Shown here piece by piece: positions 52,880 through 61,206 of a stretch of DNA of 64,000 nucleotides (within the stretch, counting starts at the first letter, position 1; each line of letters begins with the position of its first letter). Source of the stretch: Agromyces fucosus (GTDB lineage Bacteria; Actinomycetota; Actinomycetes; Actinomycetales; Microbacteriaceae); contig NZ_SDPO01000004.1 of the NCBI RefSeq assembly GCF_004134865.1, forward strand, positions 545,673 to 609,672. Direction: 5' to 3'. The position numbers and the translations under genes were made by a program. The notes under the pieces were generated by a model that had not been told where the DNA came from, searched no databases, and worked only from the letters and a program-made list of their open reading frames with translations.

Positions 52880-53915
52880 CGGCCTCGACGTCCCGCCCGT
52901 AGGCGATCATGAGGAAGCTCGTCCCGTCGGGGCGTTCGAACGTGAACTCCCGCTCGTGCAGCCGCTCGAACCCGAGACGGTCGTAGAGCCGCTGGGCCGC
53001 GAGCATGTCGGGGCCGGTGTTCAGCACCACCCGCTCGAGGCCGCGGATCCGCGCCAGCCGGAGGACGTGTCCGACGAGCACCTCGCCGACTCCGCGACGG
53101 CGGGCGTCCGCCGCGACGCCGAGGAAGCGGAAGTCGAGTTCGCCCGCGCGAGCGAGCGGCGAGATCGTCGCGCCCGCCACGGGGGTCGATGCCGTGCCGA
53201 TCAGCGCGCCCGTCGAGGCATCCGTCGCCACCCAGACCTGGTGGTCGCGTGCGCGCTCCGCGACCGCGACGATGTCGGCGCGGTAGGCGTCGCTCAGTTC
53301 GAAGTCGCTCGCGTACGCGCCCTCGACGAGTTCGGTGACCGCCTCGACCTCATCGGGGTGCATGAGCCGCACGCGGATGTCGTCCCGCTCCTGGAGGCCG
53401 AAGCGGTACGCGAATCCCACGACCTCGCCGAAGCGCTCGTCGCGCTCGGGCAGCCGGTCGAACCCGAGTCGCGCGTAGAGCGCCCGGGCACGCGTGTTGA
53501 GCTCCCCCGTGTCGAGCAGCAGCGCGTCGGCGCCCCAGCCGAGCGCGGTCTCCATGCTCGCCCGCATCAGGGCTTGCCCCAGGCCGGCGCCTTGCGCGTC
53601 GGGGTCGACGGCGACGAGCCGAACCTCGGCCTCATCGCCGACCGCGACCCGCGAGTACGGCGAGTCCGCGCGCAGCACGCTCGCGGTGCCGAGCAGTCGA
53701 TCACCGTCGCCGTCGACGCCGTCGGCGACCGCCACGAGCACGGCACCGGATGCCGCGCGCCCCGACACGTCCCGCTCGAACGCACGTCGCTCGGCGCTCA
53801 CGGGAAGGTGGCCGTACGGGCCTGCGGCGAACGCGGCGTCGATGAGGGCGGGCTCGTCGGCGACGTCGCGATCGCGGATCGGTCGGATGAGGAAGGGGGC
53901 GTCGTCGTTCTGCAT
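52869..53915 (-). CDS. Tandem-domain GNAT acetyltransferase
   Basis: 348 residues made of two GNAT domains. The first (about 1-170) has EVRLVAVDPDAQGAGLGQALMRAS and ALYARLGFDRL. The second (about 180-340) has RFLGVAADARRRGVGEVLVGHV and RLYDRLGFERLHERE. Both acetyl-CoA loops look intact (QGAGLG, RRRGVG). Double GNATs include mycothiol synthase, but this order alone does not prove that role. ATG 53915 has GGAAGG 6 nt upstream and a TAGGCT -10 before it. The stop region is tandemly duplicated. Confidence 0.87.
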   Translation of the reverse strand: MQNDDAPFLIRPIRDRDVADEPALIDAAFAAGPYGHLPVSAERRAFERDVSGRAASGAVLVAVADGVDGDGDRLLGTASVLRADSPYSRVAVGDEAEVRLVAVDPDAQGAGLGQALMRASMETALGWGADALLLDTGELNTRARALYARLGFDRLPERDERFGEVVGFAYRFGLQERDDIRVRLMHPDEVEAVTELVEGAYASDFELSDAYRADIVAVAERARDHQVWVATDASTGALIGTASTPVAGATISPLARAGELDFRFLGVAADARRRGVGEVLVGHVLRLARIRGLERVVLNTGPDMLAAQRLYDRLGFERLHEREFTFERPDGTSFLMIAYGRDVEAAAA

Positions 53916-54092
53916 GATCGCCTTCCAGCCTACGATCGCGGCGCGGGTCCGACGCCGGGTTTGCTGCGCGCGAACAGGCCGCCGATCGGCCATGTGCGTG
54001 CACACGGCCGATCGTGCGCCGATCCCGCGCGGTGACGACCGGATGCGCATGATTCTGCGAATTCCCGCCACAACGCTGCGCGGCGCCCCGCG

Positions 54093-54098
54093 TAGCCT
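54093..54098 (+). promoter_or_regulatory. -10 hexamer of sdaA
   Basis: TAGCCT ends 6 nt before GTG 54105; probable leaderless start. Confidence 0.55.
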
Positions 54099-54104
54099 TG
54101 AAGG

Positions 54105-55475
54105 GTGACAGCGTTCGTCTCAGCCCTCGATCTCTTCTCGATCGGGATCGGCCCCTCGAGTTCCCACACCGTCGGCCCGATGCGGGCCGCACGTGCCTTC
54201 GCCGAACGACTCGCGAGCGATGGCGTGCTCGACCGGGTCACCCGCATCACGTGCTCGCTCTACGGCTCGCTCGGCGCCACCGGCCTCGGCCACGGCACGC
54301 CCGACGCGGTCGTCGCCGGCCTCGCGGGCCTCGAGCCGCACGACTGCGACCCCGACGAGGTGCGCGGCGCATGGTCCGGCCTCGGTGACGGCGCCGAGGT
54401 GTTGATCGCCGGCAGGCATTCGATACGGATGCTGCGCAGCGATGTCACCCTCGAGCCGCGCACCCGCCTGCCCGGCCACCCCAACGCGATGACGCTGCAA
54501 GCTTGGGGCGATGCCCCGCTCCCCCTCGCGGAAGACACGTACTACTCGGTCGGCGGCGGGTTCATCCGCCGCGAGGGCGAGACGGCGTCCGAGGCCGAGG
54601 CGCTGCGGCATCCGCTGCCCTATTCGAGCGCCGACGAGCTGCTCGCGCTCTGCGAGGAGCACGGCGTCTCGCTCTGCGACGTCGCTCGGCACAACGAGGT
54701 CGCCGTCCACGGCGAGCAGGGCATCGACGACGGACTCGACGCGATCTGGGCCGCCATGGCGGAATGCGTCTCGAACGGGCTGTCGGCCGACGGCACCCTT
54801 CCGGGTGGCCTGCGCGTGAAGCGGCGCGCCGCGCTCGTGCGACAGCGGCTCGAGGAGTACGACCGCGACGAGCACCTCCGCGACACCTCGACCGAATGGC
54901 TGCAGGCGTTCGCCCTCGCCGTGAACGAGGAGAACGCCGCGGGCGGGCGGGTCGTCACCGCGCCCACGAACGGTGCGGCCGGCATCATCCCGGCCGTCGG
55001 CCACTACTATCTCAAGTTCGTGCCGGGTGCGGATGCCGCCGGCATCCGCCGCTACCTGCTGACCGCCGCGGCGATCGCCTCCCTCGTCAAGAAGAACGCG
55101 TCGATCTCCGGCGCCGAGGGCGGTTGCCAGGCCGAGGTCGGCTCGGCCTGCGCGATGGCGGCCGGTGCGCTCTGCGCCGTGCTCGGCGGCACGCCCCGGC
55201 AGATCGAGAACGCCGCCGAGATCGCGATGGAGCACCACCTCGGCCTCACGTGCGACCCCGTCGGCGGACTCGTGCAGGTGCCCTGCATCGAACGCAACGC
55301 GATCGCGTCGTCGACCGCCGTCTCCGCCGCGCGGCTCGCGCTGCACGGCGACGGTACGCACGTGGTCTCGCTCGACACCGTCATCGAGACCATGCGGCAG
55401 ACCGGCATCGACATGATGACGAAGTACAAGGAGACGAGCGAGGGCGGCCTCGCGGTCAACGTCATCGAGTGCTGA
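54105..55475 (+). CDS. sdaA: L-serine ammonia-lyase (iron-sulfur, single chain)
   Basis: Deaminates L-serine to pyruvate and ammonia. The 456 residues fuse the beta (about 1-150, [25 protein letters not shown]) and alpha (about 175-456) parts. The alpha part has [25 protein letters not shown], the Cys in [10 protein letters not shown] and the pair in [17 protein letters not shown], giving ligands for a 4Fe-4S cluster. It ends [18 protein letters not shown]; the extreme C-terminal Cys is a known feature that can reach the cluster. GTG 54105. It stands alone, with no serine transporter beside it. Confidence 0.96.
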   Translation: MTAFVSALDLFSIGIGPSSSHTVGPMRAARAFAERLASDGVLDRVTRITCSLYGSLGATGLGHGTPDAVVAGLAGLEPHDCDPDEVRGAWSGLGDGAEVLIAGRHSIRMLRSDVTLEPRTRLPGHPNAMTLQAWGDAPLPLAEDTYYSVGGGFIRREGETASEAEALRHPLPYSSADELLALCEEHGVSLCDVARHNEVAVHGEQGIDDGLDAIWAAMAECVSNGLSADGTLPGGLRVKRRAALVRQRLEEYDRDEHLRDTSTEWLQAFALAVNEENAAGGRVVTAPTNGAAGIIPAVGHYYLKFVPGADAAGIRRYLLTAAAIASLVKKNASISGAEGGCQAEVGSACAMAAGALCAVLGGTPRQIENAAEIAMEHHLGLTCDPVGGLVQVPCIERNAIASSTAVSAARLALHGDGTHVVSLDTVIETMRQTGIDMMTKYKETSEGGLAVNVIEC

Positions 55476-55550
55476 CAGCCGTCGCTCGCGAGGTCGTGTC
55501 CCCCGATCGGGACTCTCGCGCGACTCGCGGGCGTCTGGCACGCTGTGCAG

Positions 55551-55748
55551 ATGGACACCCCCGACCCGAATATCCCCGACCTGTTCTGGGGCGCCGGCCT
55601 CCTCGGCCTCGCGATCGGCCTCGCGATCTACCTCGCCGTGCTCGCGCTCATGCTCTGGATCGGCTACCTGATCATCAAGGCCGCCGTGCGGAACGGCCTG
55701 CGCGAACACACCCTCTGGCTCGAGAGCCGGCGCGGCCCGCTGCGCTGA
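55551..55748 (+). CDS. Small single-pass membrane protein
   Basis: 65 residues: a short acidic start (MDTPDPNIPD), one long hydrophobic helix (FWGAGLLGLAIGLAIYLAVL through LMLWIGYLII), then a basic tail ending ESRRGPLR. I do not recognise a family. A CACGCT 6 nt before ATG 55551 fits the leaderless spacing weakly. It is followed by a terminator hairpin and a convergent rhodanese gene. Confidence 0.55.
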   Translation: MDTPDPNIPDLFWGAGLLGLAIGLAIYLAVLALMLWIGYLIIKAAVRNGLREHTLWLESRRGPLR

Positions 55749-55775
55749 ATCGAGCCGACCGCGCATCCTGACGGC

Positions 55776-55811
55776 CGGGCGGGCGCCGGTGTCCCGGCCG
55801 GCGCCCGCCCG
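55776..55811. terminator. GC-rich hairpin between convergent genes
   Basis: A 14-bp perfect stem (CGGGCGGGCGCCGG with its complement at 55798-55811) around an 8-nt loop, between the small membrane protein gene and the convergent rhodanese gene. Confidence 0.8.
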
Positions 55812-55828
55812 TGCTCTGCGCGCCGGTC

Positions 55829-56407
55829 TCAGCAGGCGCAGCTGATGGCGCCGTCGGCGACGGCCCCGCCGCCGAGCTCCGCCTCGGCGACGTTCGTGAG
55901 CGGGTCGGCCGCCAGCTGCGCCCGCCCGTCGGCCGTGTCGTACGCGAAGCCTTCGCGCACCCAGTACTCGAACCCGCCGAGCATCTCCTTGACGGGGTGG
56001 CCGAGCATCGCGAACTCGAGCGCGGCGCGGGTGGCGCCGTTGCATCCGGGTCCCCAGCAGTAGACGACGACGGGCATCCCCGCCGGAATGCGCGATGAGG
56101 CCTCGGCCGCGATTCGCCGCCCCGGCAGGTGCACGGCGCCCGGCACGTGCCCCTGCGCCCACGAGGCTTCGCTGCGGGTGTCGACGAGCACGAATCCCAG
56201 GGCGGAACCCGCGTCCGGGTCGGAACCCGCGCCCGGATCGGCGCCGGCGAGCGCGGCGGCGACATCCGAGACATCCGCCTCGAAGCCGAGCCGGCCACGG
56301 AAGTGCGCGATCGCGGCGTCGCGGTCGGCGACGTGCGCGAAGAGCTCGGGCGCTCGTGACGGTGCGGGTGCTGCTGCCGGCTGCGTGGCCGTGATCGTCT
56401 CGGTCAT
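55829..56407 (-). CDS. Rhodanese-domain protein
   Basis: 192 residues. Residues about 1-75 are Ala/Pro-rich and contain HFRGRLGFEADVSDVAAAL. The single rhodanese domain follows: FVLVDTRSEASWAQGHVPGAVHLPGRRIA, then the active-site loop VVVYCWGPGCNGATRAALEF, and EMLGGFEYWVREGF. Two candidate catalytic cysteines lie in CWGPGC. The C-terminus ends ISCAC, an extra Cys pair. It may carry sulfane sulfur or act as a thioredoxin-like reductant; substrate unknown. ATG 56407 chosen; GTG 56416 is the alternative. Confidence 0.88.
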   Translation of the reverse strand: MTETITATQPAAAPAPSRAPELFAHVADRDAAIAHFRGRLGFEADVSDVAAALAGADPGAGSDPDAGSALGFVLVDTRSEASWAQGHVPGAVHLPGRRIAAEASSRIPAGMPVVVYCWGPGCNGATRAALEFAMLGHPVKEMLGGFEYWVREGFAYDTADGRAQLAADPLTNVAEAELGGGAVADGAISCAC

Positions 56408-56523
56408 GGTGTTCACCCTGTCACCCGTCGCGGGCCGAGGGCAGGGGAAATCACGCCGTCCTGGCGCGACATCCCGCCACCGTGGCAGCGGTCGGGCGGC
56501 TCGCACGCGGGCCGGCACGCGCC

Positions 56524-56529
56524 TACCCT
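56524..56529 (+). promoter_or_regulatory. -10 hexamer of the Na+/H+ antiporter gene
   Basis: TACCCT ends 6 nt before ATG 56536; leaderless spacing. Confidence 0.55.
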
Positions 56530-56535
56530 GAGTCC

Positions 56536-58197
56536 ATGCATCTCGGAGAGATCTTCCTGTTGCTCGGCGGTTCGCTCGCGATCACCGCGTTCGCCCGATG
56601 GCGCGGCTGGCCGGCACCGCTGCTCGTCATGGGGGTCGCCTTCGTCGTCTCCGTGGTTCCGGCGATCCCCGAGATCGATGTCGACGGCGAACTCGTGCTG
56701 AGTCTCGTGCTGCCACCGCTCCTGTACTCGGCCGCCCTCGACGTCACGTACCTGAACTTCCGGCGCAGCATCAGCCAGATCCGGCGGCTCGGCATCGGGC
56801 TGCCGATCGCCACGGCCTTCGCGGTCGGCGCGGTGGTGTGGCTCATCGCCCCCTCGCTCGGCCTGCCGCTGGCGCTCCTGATCGGAGCGATCGTCGCGCC
56901 GTCCGATGCCGTCTCCGCCGCGGCCGTCGGCCGCAGACTCGGCCTGCCCCGGCGGGTCATGACGGTCATCTCGGGCGAGAGCCTCGTCAACGACGCGACC
57001 TCCATCACCCTGTTCCGCACGTTCGCGGCCATCGTCGCGGGGGCGACCGTCACCTGGCTCGACGGCGTGGGCTCGTTCCTCATCGCGGTCGCCGTCGGCA
57101 CCGGGTTCGGGCTCGTCATCGGCTGGCTCGTGAATGTCGTGCGTTCGCGGCTCGACGACCCCGTCGTCCTCGGCACCATCAGCCTGCTCGTGCCGTTCGC
57201 GGCCTACGCGATCGCCGAACGGCTCGGCGGGTCGGGCGTGCTCTCGGTCGTCGCCGCCGGAATCCTGATCGGGTACAACGCCCCGAAGACGGGCTACGCC
57301 ACACGCCAGCAGGAACGACCGCTGTGGCAATCGGTCGACGTGCTGCTCGAGGGCCTCGTCTTCGCACTCATCGGGCTGCAGCTCAGCCCCGCCGTCATGG
57401 ACGTGCTGTCGAGCCCGCTCGGGCTCTGGGTGAACGTCGGCCTCGCGTTCGCGGCGCTCGCGACCGTCATCGTGGTGCGCATCGGCTGGGTCTTCGGCGG
57501 CTATGCGCTGTCACGGCGCCTCGGCGAGTGGCTGGCGCCCATCTGGGCGCGGCGCGGGCGCCGATACCGTGTAGAGCCCCGGCTCGAGGCGAAGGAGCTC
57601 GCGGTCATCTCATGGGCGGGAATGCGCGGTGTCGTCACCCTCGCGACCGCGACCGCGATCCCCACGATCGCCGATCCGACGGCGGGCAGCACGGTGTTCC
57701 TCGTCGCGTTCGTCGTGACCGTCGGCACGCTCCTGCTGCAGTCGACGACGCTGCCGACGCTGATCCGCCGGCTCGGAGTCGTCGCCGACGACGAGCGCGA
57801 GCAGGACCGCAAGGAGATCCAGGCGGTACTGCGGCGCAGCAGCAAGGCGGGATTCGCCTACATCGAGAGCCGGCGCGACGAGTGGCGTGGCCGCTTCGGC
57901 CCCGAGCACGCCGACAGCGTCATCGACCGCTTCGAGGAGCGCATCCGAGCGGATGCCGCGAGGAGTCGCCGGCTCGAGGGTGACGAGGAGTCCGCAGCCA
58001 TGGTCTCCGCCACCGAGTTCGCCGAGCTCTCCCGCCGGTGGATCGCCGCCCGGCGCGCCGTCGTGCTCGAGGAGCGCGACTCCGGACACCTGAACGAGGA
58101 GGTCATGCGCGAGCTGTTCTTCGCGCTCGACGCCGAAGAGCTCGCGTTGGACTCCCGCACCGCGGTGCGGTCGGACGCCCGCGGCGAACAGCCGTGA
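56536..58197 (+). CDS. CPA1-type Na+/H+ antiporter
   Basis: 553 residues, about twelve membrane helices. The ion-binding Asp pair is in IVAPSDAVSAAAVG and ISGESLVNDATSITLFR (the ND motif of CPA1), and the conserved helix ISWAGMRGVVTLATATAIP follows. The C-terminal 150 residues are cytoplasmic, charged and helical (EREQDRKEIQAVLRRSSKAG). It exchanges cytoplasmic Na+ or K+ for protons. It stands alone and is divergent from the rhodanese gene. Confidence 0.93.
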   Translation: MHLGEIFLLLGGSLAITAFARWRGWPAPLLVMGVAFVVSVVPAIPEIDVDGELVLSLVLPPLLYSAALDVTYLNFRRSISQIRRLGIGLPIATAFAVGAVVWLIAPSLGLPLALLIGAIVAPSDAVSAAAVGRRLGLPRRVMTVISGESLVNDATSITLFRTFAAIVAGATVTWLDGVGSFLIAVAVGTGFGLVIGWLVNVVRSRLDDPVVLGTISLLVPFAAYAIAERLGGSGVLSVVAAGILIGYNAPKTGYATRQQERPLWQSVDVLLEGLVFALIGLQLSPAVMDVLSSPLGLWVNVGLAFAALATVIVVRIGWVFGGYALSRRLGEWLAPIWARRGRRYRVEPRLEAKELAVISWAGMRGVVTLATATAIPTIADPTAGSTVFLVAFVVTVGTLLLQSTTLPTLIRRLGVVADDEREQDRKEIQAVLRRSSKAGFAYIESRRDEWRGRFGPEHADSVIDRFEERIRADAARSRRLEGDEESAAMVSATEFAELSRRWIAARRAVVLEERDSGHLNEEVMRELFFALDAEELALDSRTAVRSDARGEQP

Positions 58198-58210
58198 CGC
58201 CGGCCGCGCC

Positions 58211-59485
58211 CTAGACCGCCGGCGCGAAGAAGGCGGTGACCGCCGAGCCGAGGGCCGTCAGGTCGTCGACGTGCGCGAGCTCCCGTGCCGAGTGCATCGA
58301 GAGCAGCGGCACGCCGACATCCACCGTGCGGATGCCGAGACGGGTGGCCGAGAGCGGGCCGATGGTCGATCCGCACGGGATCGAGTTGTTCGAGACGAAG
58401 GGCTGGGCCGTCACGCCCGCCTGCCGGCAGACCGCCGCCCAGAACGCAGCGCCCTCGGCGTCGCTCGCGTAGCGCTGGTTGGCGTTGAGCTTGAGGAGCG
58501 GCCCGCCGCCGAGCGAGGGCCGGTTCGCGGGGTCGTGCCGCTCGGGGTAGTTCGGGTGCACGGCATGGCCGGCGTCGGACGAGACGATCCAGGATGCCGC
58601 GTACGCACGTCGACGCTCGATGTCGCCCGCGCCGAGCCCGGCGCCGATGCGCACGAGCACGTCGTCGAGGAACGGGCCGCTCGCGCCCGAGCGCGACTCC
58701 GAGCCGAGCTCCTCGTGATCGAAAGCCGCGAGCACGCTCACCTGGCCGGCGTCGGCGGGTGCCTCGAGCAGCGCGACGAGTCCGGCGTAGACCGAGCTGA
58801 GGTTGTCCATGCGACCCGACGCGAAGAGGGTGTCGTCGAGCCCGAACCGCGCCGGCGTCTGCGTGTCGGCGACGAGCACGTCGTGGCCGACGATCCGCTC
58901 GGCGTCGACGCCGGCCGTCGCCGCCAACAGGTCGAGGATGTCCCCCGACGCGCCGGCGCCCCACACCGGCTGCACATGGCGCTGCTTGTCGAGCGTGAGA
59001 CCCTTGTTGACCTCGCGGTCGAGGTGGATCGCGAGCTGCGGGATGCGCAGCATCGGCCCGGTGCGCACGAGGTGCGTTGCGCCGTCGTCGGTGACGATGC
59101 GGCCGGCGAGTTCGAGCTCGCGGTCGAGCCAGGAGTTCAGGAGCGGCCCGCCGTACACCTCGACGCCGGCCTGCAGCAGACCCTCCGAGCTCGAGCTCGG
59201 ACGCGGCTTCAGCTTGAACGACGGCGAGTCGGTGTGGGCGCCGAGCACCCGGAACGGCGTCGTGGCCGAGGCGGCGGGCGGCGCGACCCACGCGATGACG
59301 GCGCCGTCGCGCACGACCACGTGACGGCCGCCACCCGCGGGCCAGTCCTCGCGCTCGTCGAGTCGGTCGAATCCGGCGGCTTCGAGGCGGCGCGCGACCT
59401 CGGCGGCCGCGTGGTACGACGACGGCGAGGCCTGGACGAACTCGGCGAAGTCGGCGATGTAGGCGTCAGTGCGTGATGCGGGCAT
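58211..59485 (-). CDS. M18-family aminopeptidase
   Basis: 424 residues, dinuclear metallopeptidase of the aspartyl-aminopeptidase family. Metal and catalytic motifs: LGAHTDSPSFKL, ASGRMDNLSS, FDHEELGSESRSGA, SSDAGHAVHPNYPE and LLSMHSARELAHVDD. Cytosolic; removes N-terminal residues from short peptides. ATG 59485 is directly preceded by GGGAGG, too close for a normal Shine-Dalgarno. A TTGGAT 6 nt upstream suggests leaderless initiation instead. Confidence 0.94.
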   Translation of the reverse strand: MPASRTDAYIADFAEFVQASPSSYHAAAEVARRLEAAGFDRLDEREDWPAGGGRHVVVRDGAVIAWVAPPAASATTPFRVLGAHTDSPSFKLKPRPSSSSEGLLQAGVEVYGGPLLNSWLDRELELAGRIVTDDGATHLVRTGPMLRIPQLAIHLDREVNKGLTLDKQRHVQPVWGAGASGDILDLLAATAGVDAERIVGHDVLVADTQTPARFGLDDTLFASGRMDNLSSVYAGLVALLEAPADAGQVSVLAAFDHEELGSESRSGASGPFLDDVLVRIGAGLGAGDIERRRAYAASWIVSSDAGHAVHPNYPERHDPANRPSLGGGPLLKLNANQRYASDAEGAAFWAAVCRQAGVTAQPFVSNNSIPCGSTIGPLSATRLGIRTVDVGVPLLSMHSARELAHVDDLTALGSAVTAFFAPAV

Positions 59486-59511
59486 CCTCCCATCCAACAC
59501 CGCCTGCGGCC

Positions 59512-59625
59512 CGGGGTCGAGTTCGCCGCTCGCCGGGTCAGGCGAAGCGGGCTCGTGATCGCCGCGGATGCAGCGCATCAGGCGCTTCGGGGTCGAGTTC
59601 GCCGCTCGGCAGATCAGGCGAAGCG
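59512..59625. repeat. 38-bp direct repeat spanning a stop codon
   Basis: Copies at 59512-59549 and 59588-59625, offset 76 bp, with four mismatches. The second copy contains the last codons and TGA of the J-domain/NERD-like gene (minus strand). The first repeats the Phe-Ala-stop ending in the spacer. Confidence 0.88.
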
Positions 59626-60546
59626 CACGACCGCCTGCAGCCGAGCGCGTACTTCCATGACCTCGGTGCCGCCGAGATGGGCCGAGCCCGGCAGGCCCTC
59701 GCGCACCGCGCTCGCGAGGCGCGAGCGGCGCACGAGGGCGACGACGGCGCCGCGATTGGTGCCGCCGAGTTCGAGCGACTCCTCGGCGTGCTCGTCGGGC
59801 ACGACGATGACGAGCGCCGTCGGCTTGACCTTCGCGGCACGCCCGATGGCCTTCGCGCGGGCGGCGAGGGCGCGCATCGGCCGCTCTCCGTCGAGCGCCG
59901 CGCCGACGAGTTCGCCCCGTTTCATGGCGACCGGCCCGCCCCAGTCTTCCGACTGGATCGCGAAGAGGCCCGTCGGCCCCAGCACGAGGTGGTCGAGCTT
60001 CGGCGGCAGGCCGTGGCCCGCGGCATCCGTCGCCACGTCGTGCCAGACCGTGTAGGCGATGCCGAGCGTCGACAGCGAGCGGGCGCTCGCCTCCTCGGCG
60101 AGCGCGTCGGCGAGCACGTGACGGATGTCGCGGGGCGCACTCCGCACGAGCGCGGGGTCGTAGGGATCCGCGAGGGTCACGCCGCGGCCCGCCCACTCCC
60201 GGATCAACCCGAGGTAGCGTTCGCGCGAGAGGCCGCCTGGATGACCGTAGGTGCGGGCGAGCGGACGCGAATCGCGACGCGGCCTCGGCGCCGCCGGAGC
60301 CCATGCCTCGCGGCTCGGCGCCGGTGCACCGCCGCGGGCACCGCGATCGAAGAGCGCCCGTGCATCGGGAGTGCCGACGAGTTCCCAGGCCAGCTGCACG
60401 GCGTGGAAGCGGACGACATCGCCGCCCGTGTCTGGGTGCGCACTCCGCAGCGCCCGTCGATAGGCGAGCCGCAGCGTCGCGTCGTCCGCGTCGGACGCGA
60501 CGCCGAGCACCTCGTACGGTGAGGCGGAGAGCGGACTGTCGGGCAT
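59614..60546 (-). CDS. J-domain protein fused to a degenerate NERD-like domain
   Basis: 310 residues. The N-terminal J domain (about 8-70) has SPYEVLGVASDADDATLRLAYRRALRSAHPDTGGD with the HPD motif needed to stimulate Hsp70. A basic Pro/Arg linker follows. The C-terminal domain (about 135-300) resembles NERD (nuclease-related) domains at LDHLVLGPTGLFAIQ and GGPVAMKRGELVG. The usual E-x-K of the nuclease core is replaced by a Ser-Glu-Asp sequence after AIQ, so nuclease activity is doubtful. ATG 60546. The stop region is duplicated in the adjacent spacer. Confidence 0.8.
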   Translation of the reverse strand: MPDSPLSASPYEVLGVASDADDATLRLAYRRALRSAHPDTGGDVVRFHAVQLAWELVGTPDARALFDRGARGGAPAPSREAWAPAAPRPRRDSRPLARTYGHPGGLSRERYLGLIREWAGRGVTLADPYDPALVRSAPRDIRHVLADALAEEASARSLSTLGIAYTVWHDVATDAAGHGLPPKLDHLVLGPTGLFAIQSEDWGGPVAMKRGELVGAALDGERPMRALAARAKAIGRAAKVKPTALVIVVPDEHAEESLELGGTNRGAVVALVRRSRLASAVREGLPGSAHLGGTEVMEVRARLQAVVRFA

Positions 60547-60650
60547 GGGCTCGCTTTCGGATGTGCGACCACGAGAATACCGCGGCACGGCTGTACGCGG
60601 GTCTAGACTGCCGAGCACAGGGGCCCGAGCGGGTCGCGAGAGAGGCAGAG

Positions 60651-60707
60651 ATGCTGATCGACGTGAAGATTGCCGTGACCGAGCGCGTGACTCATCGGAG
60701 ACGCTGA
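60651..60707 (+). CDS. 18-codon upstream mini-ORF copying the start of the DUF1761 gene
   Basis: ATG 60651, preceded by GAGAGG, encodes MLIDVKIAVTERVTHRRR and stops at 60707, one base before the DUF1761 ATG. The first 17 nt (ATGCTGATCGACGTGAA) are identical to the start of that gene at 60709, so a 58-bp 5'-end duplication created it. It may act as a leader peptide for translational coupling, or be a chance relic. Confidence 0.45.
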   Translation: MLIDVKIAVTERVTHRRR

Positions 60708-60708
60708 A

Positions 60709-61137
60709 ATGCTGATCGACGTGAATTACTGGGCAGTGATCATCGCGACGCTGTCGACGATGCTGGTGGGGTCGATCTGGTACACGCCGAAGGTCTTCGG
60801 CAACTACTGGATGCGGGTCGCGAAGGTCGACGACTCCGGCGAGCGCGGAGCCGTCGGACCGATCCTCACGACCCTCGTCGTGAGCTTCATCTCGGCGTGG
60901 GTGCTCGCCATCGCGACCCAGGTCGCGTGGACCGCGCTCGGCGGCAACTACCTGCTCATGGCGATCACCACGGGCCTCATGCTGTGGGCGGGATTCACGG
61001 CTGCACGCTTCATCACCCACGACGTGTTCGAGGGGCGGCCGCCCGGCCTCACCATCCTCAACATCGGGCACGAGTTCGTGACCGTGATCGTGATGGCTCT
61101 CATCATCGGCGCCTGGCCTCCGGCCGGCACCGTCTGA
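60709..61137 (+). CDS. DUF1761 membrane protein
   Basis: 142 residues with four membrane helices: NYWAVIIATLSTMLVGSIWYTPKVFGNYWM, ILTTLVVSFISAWVLAIAT, YLLMAITTGLMLWAGFTAARFI and the end TVIVMALIIGAWP. The TPKVFG motif after helix 1 is the DUF1761 hallmark. Function unknown. A GGAGA lies about 8-10 nt upstream, inside the preceding mini-ORF. Convergent with the methyltransferase gene across a stop-codon repeat array. Confidence 0.88.
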   Translation: MLIDVNYWAVIIATLSTMLVGSIWYTPKVFGNYWMRVAKVDDSGERGAVGPILTTLVVSFISAWVLAIATQVAWTALGGNYLLMAITTGLMLWAGFTAARFITHDVFEGRPPGLTILNIGHEFVTVIVMALIIGAWPPAGTV

Positions 61138-61170
61138 GGCCCGACCGGCTCACTCAGCCCCGTCGAGTCG

Positions 61171-61206
61171 GTCCGCTCAGTCGGCTCAGTCCGCTCAGTC
61201 CGCTCA
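61171..61206. repeat. Four 9-bp repeats, each carrying the stop codon in frame
   Basis: Units at 61171-61179, 61180-61188, 61189-61197 and 61198-61206 follow GTCSGCTCA. On the minus strand each ends the methyltransferase frame with TGA. Because the unit is 9 bp, the gene has four in-frame TGA codons in a row. Confidence 0.88.

Noticed and set aside
52869-53915. Mycothiol synthase assignment for the double GNAT
   Set aside because: Tandem GNAT domains fit, but I could not confirm family-specific substrate residues by eye, so only the fold is stated.
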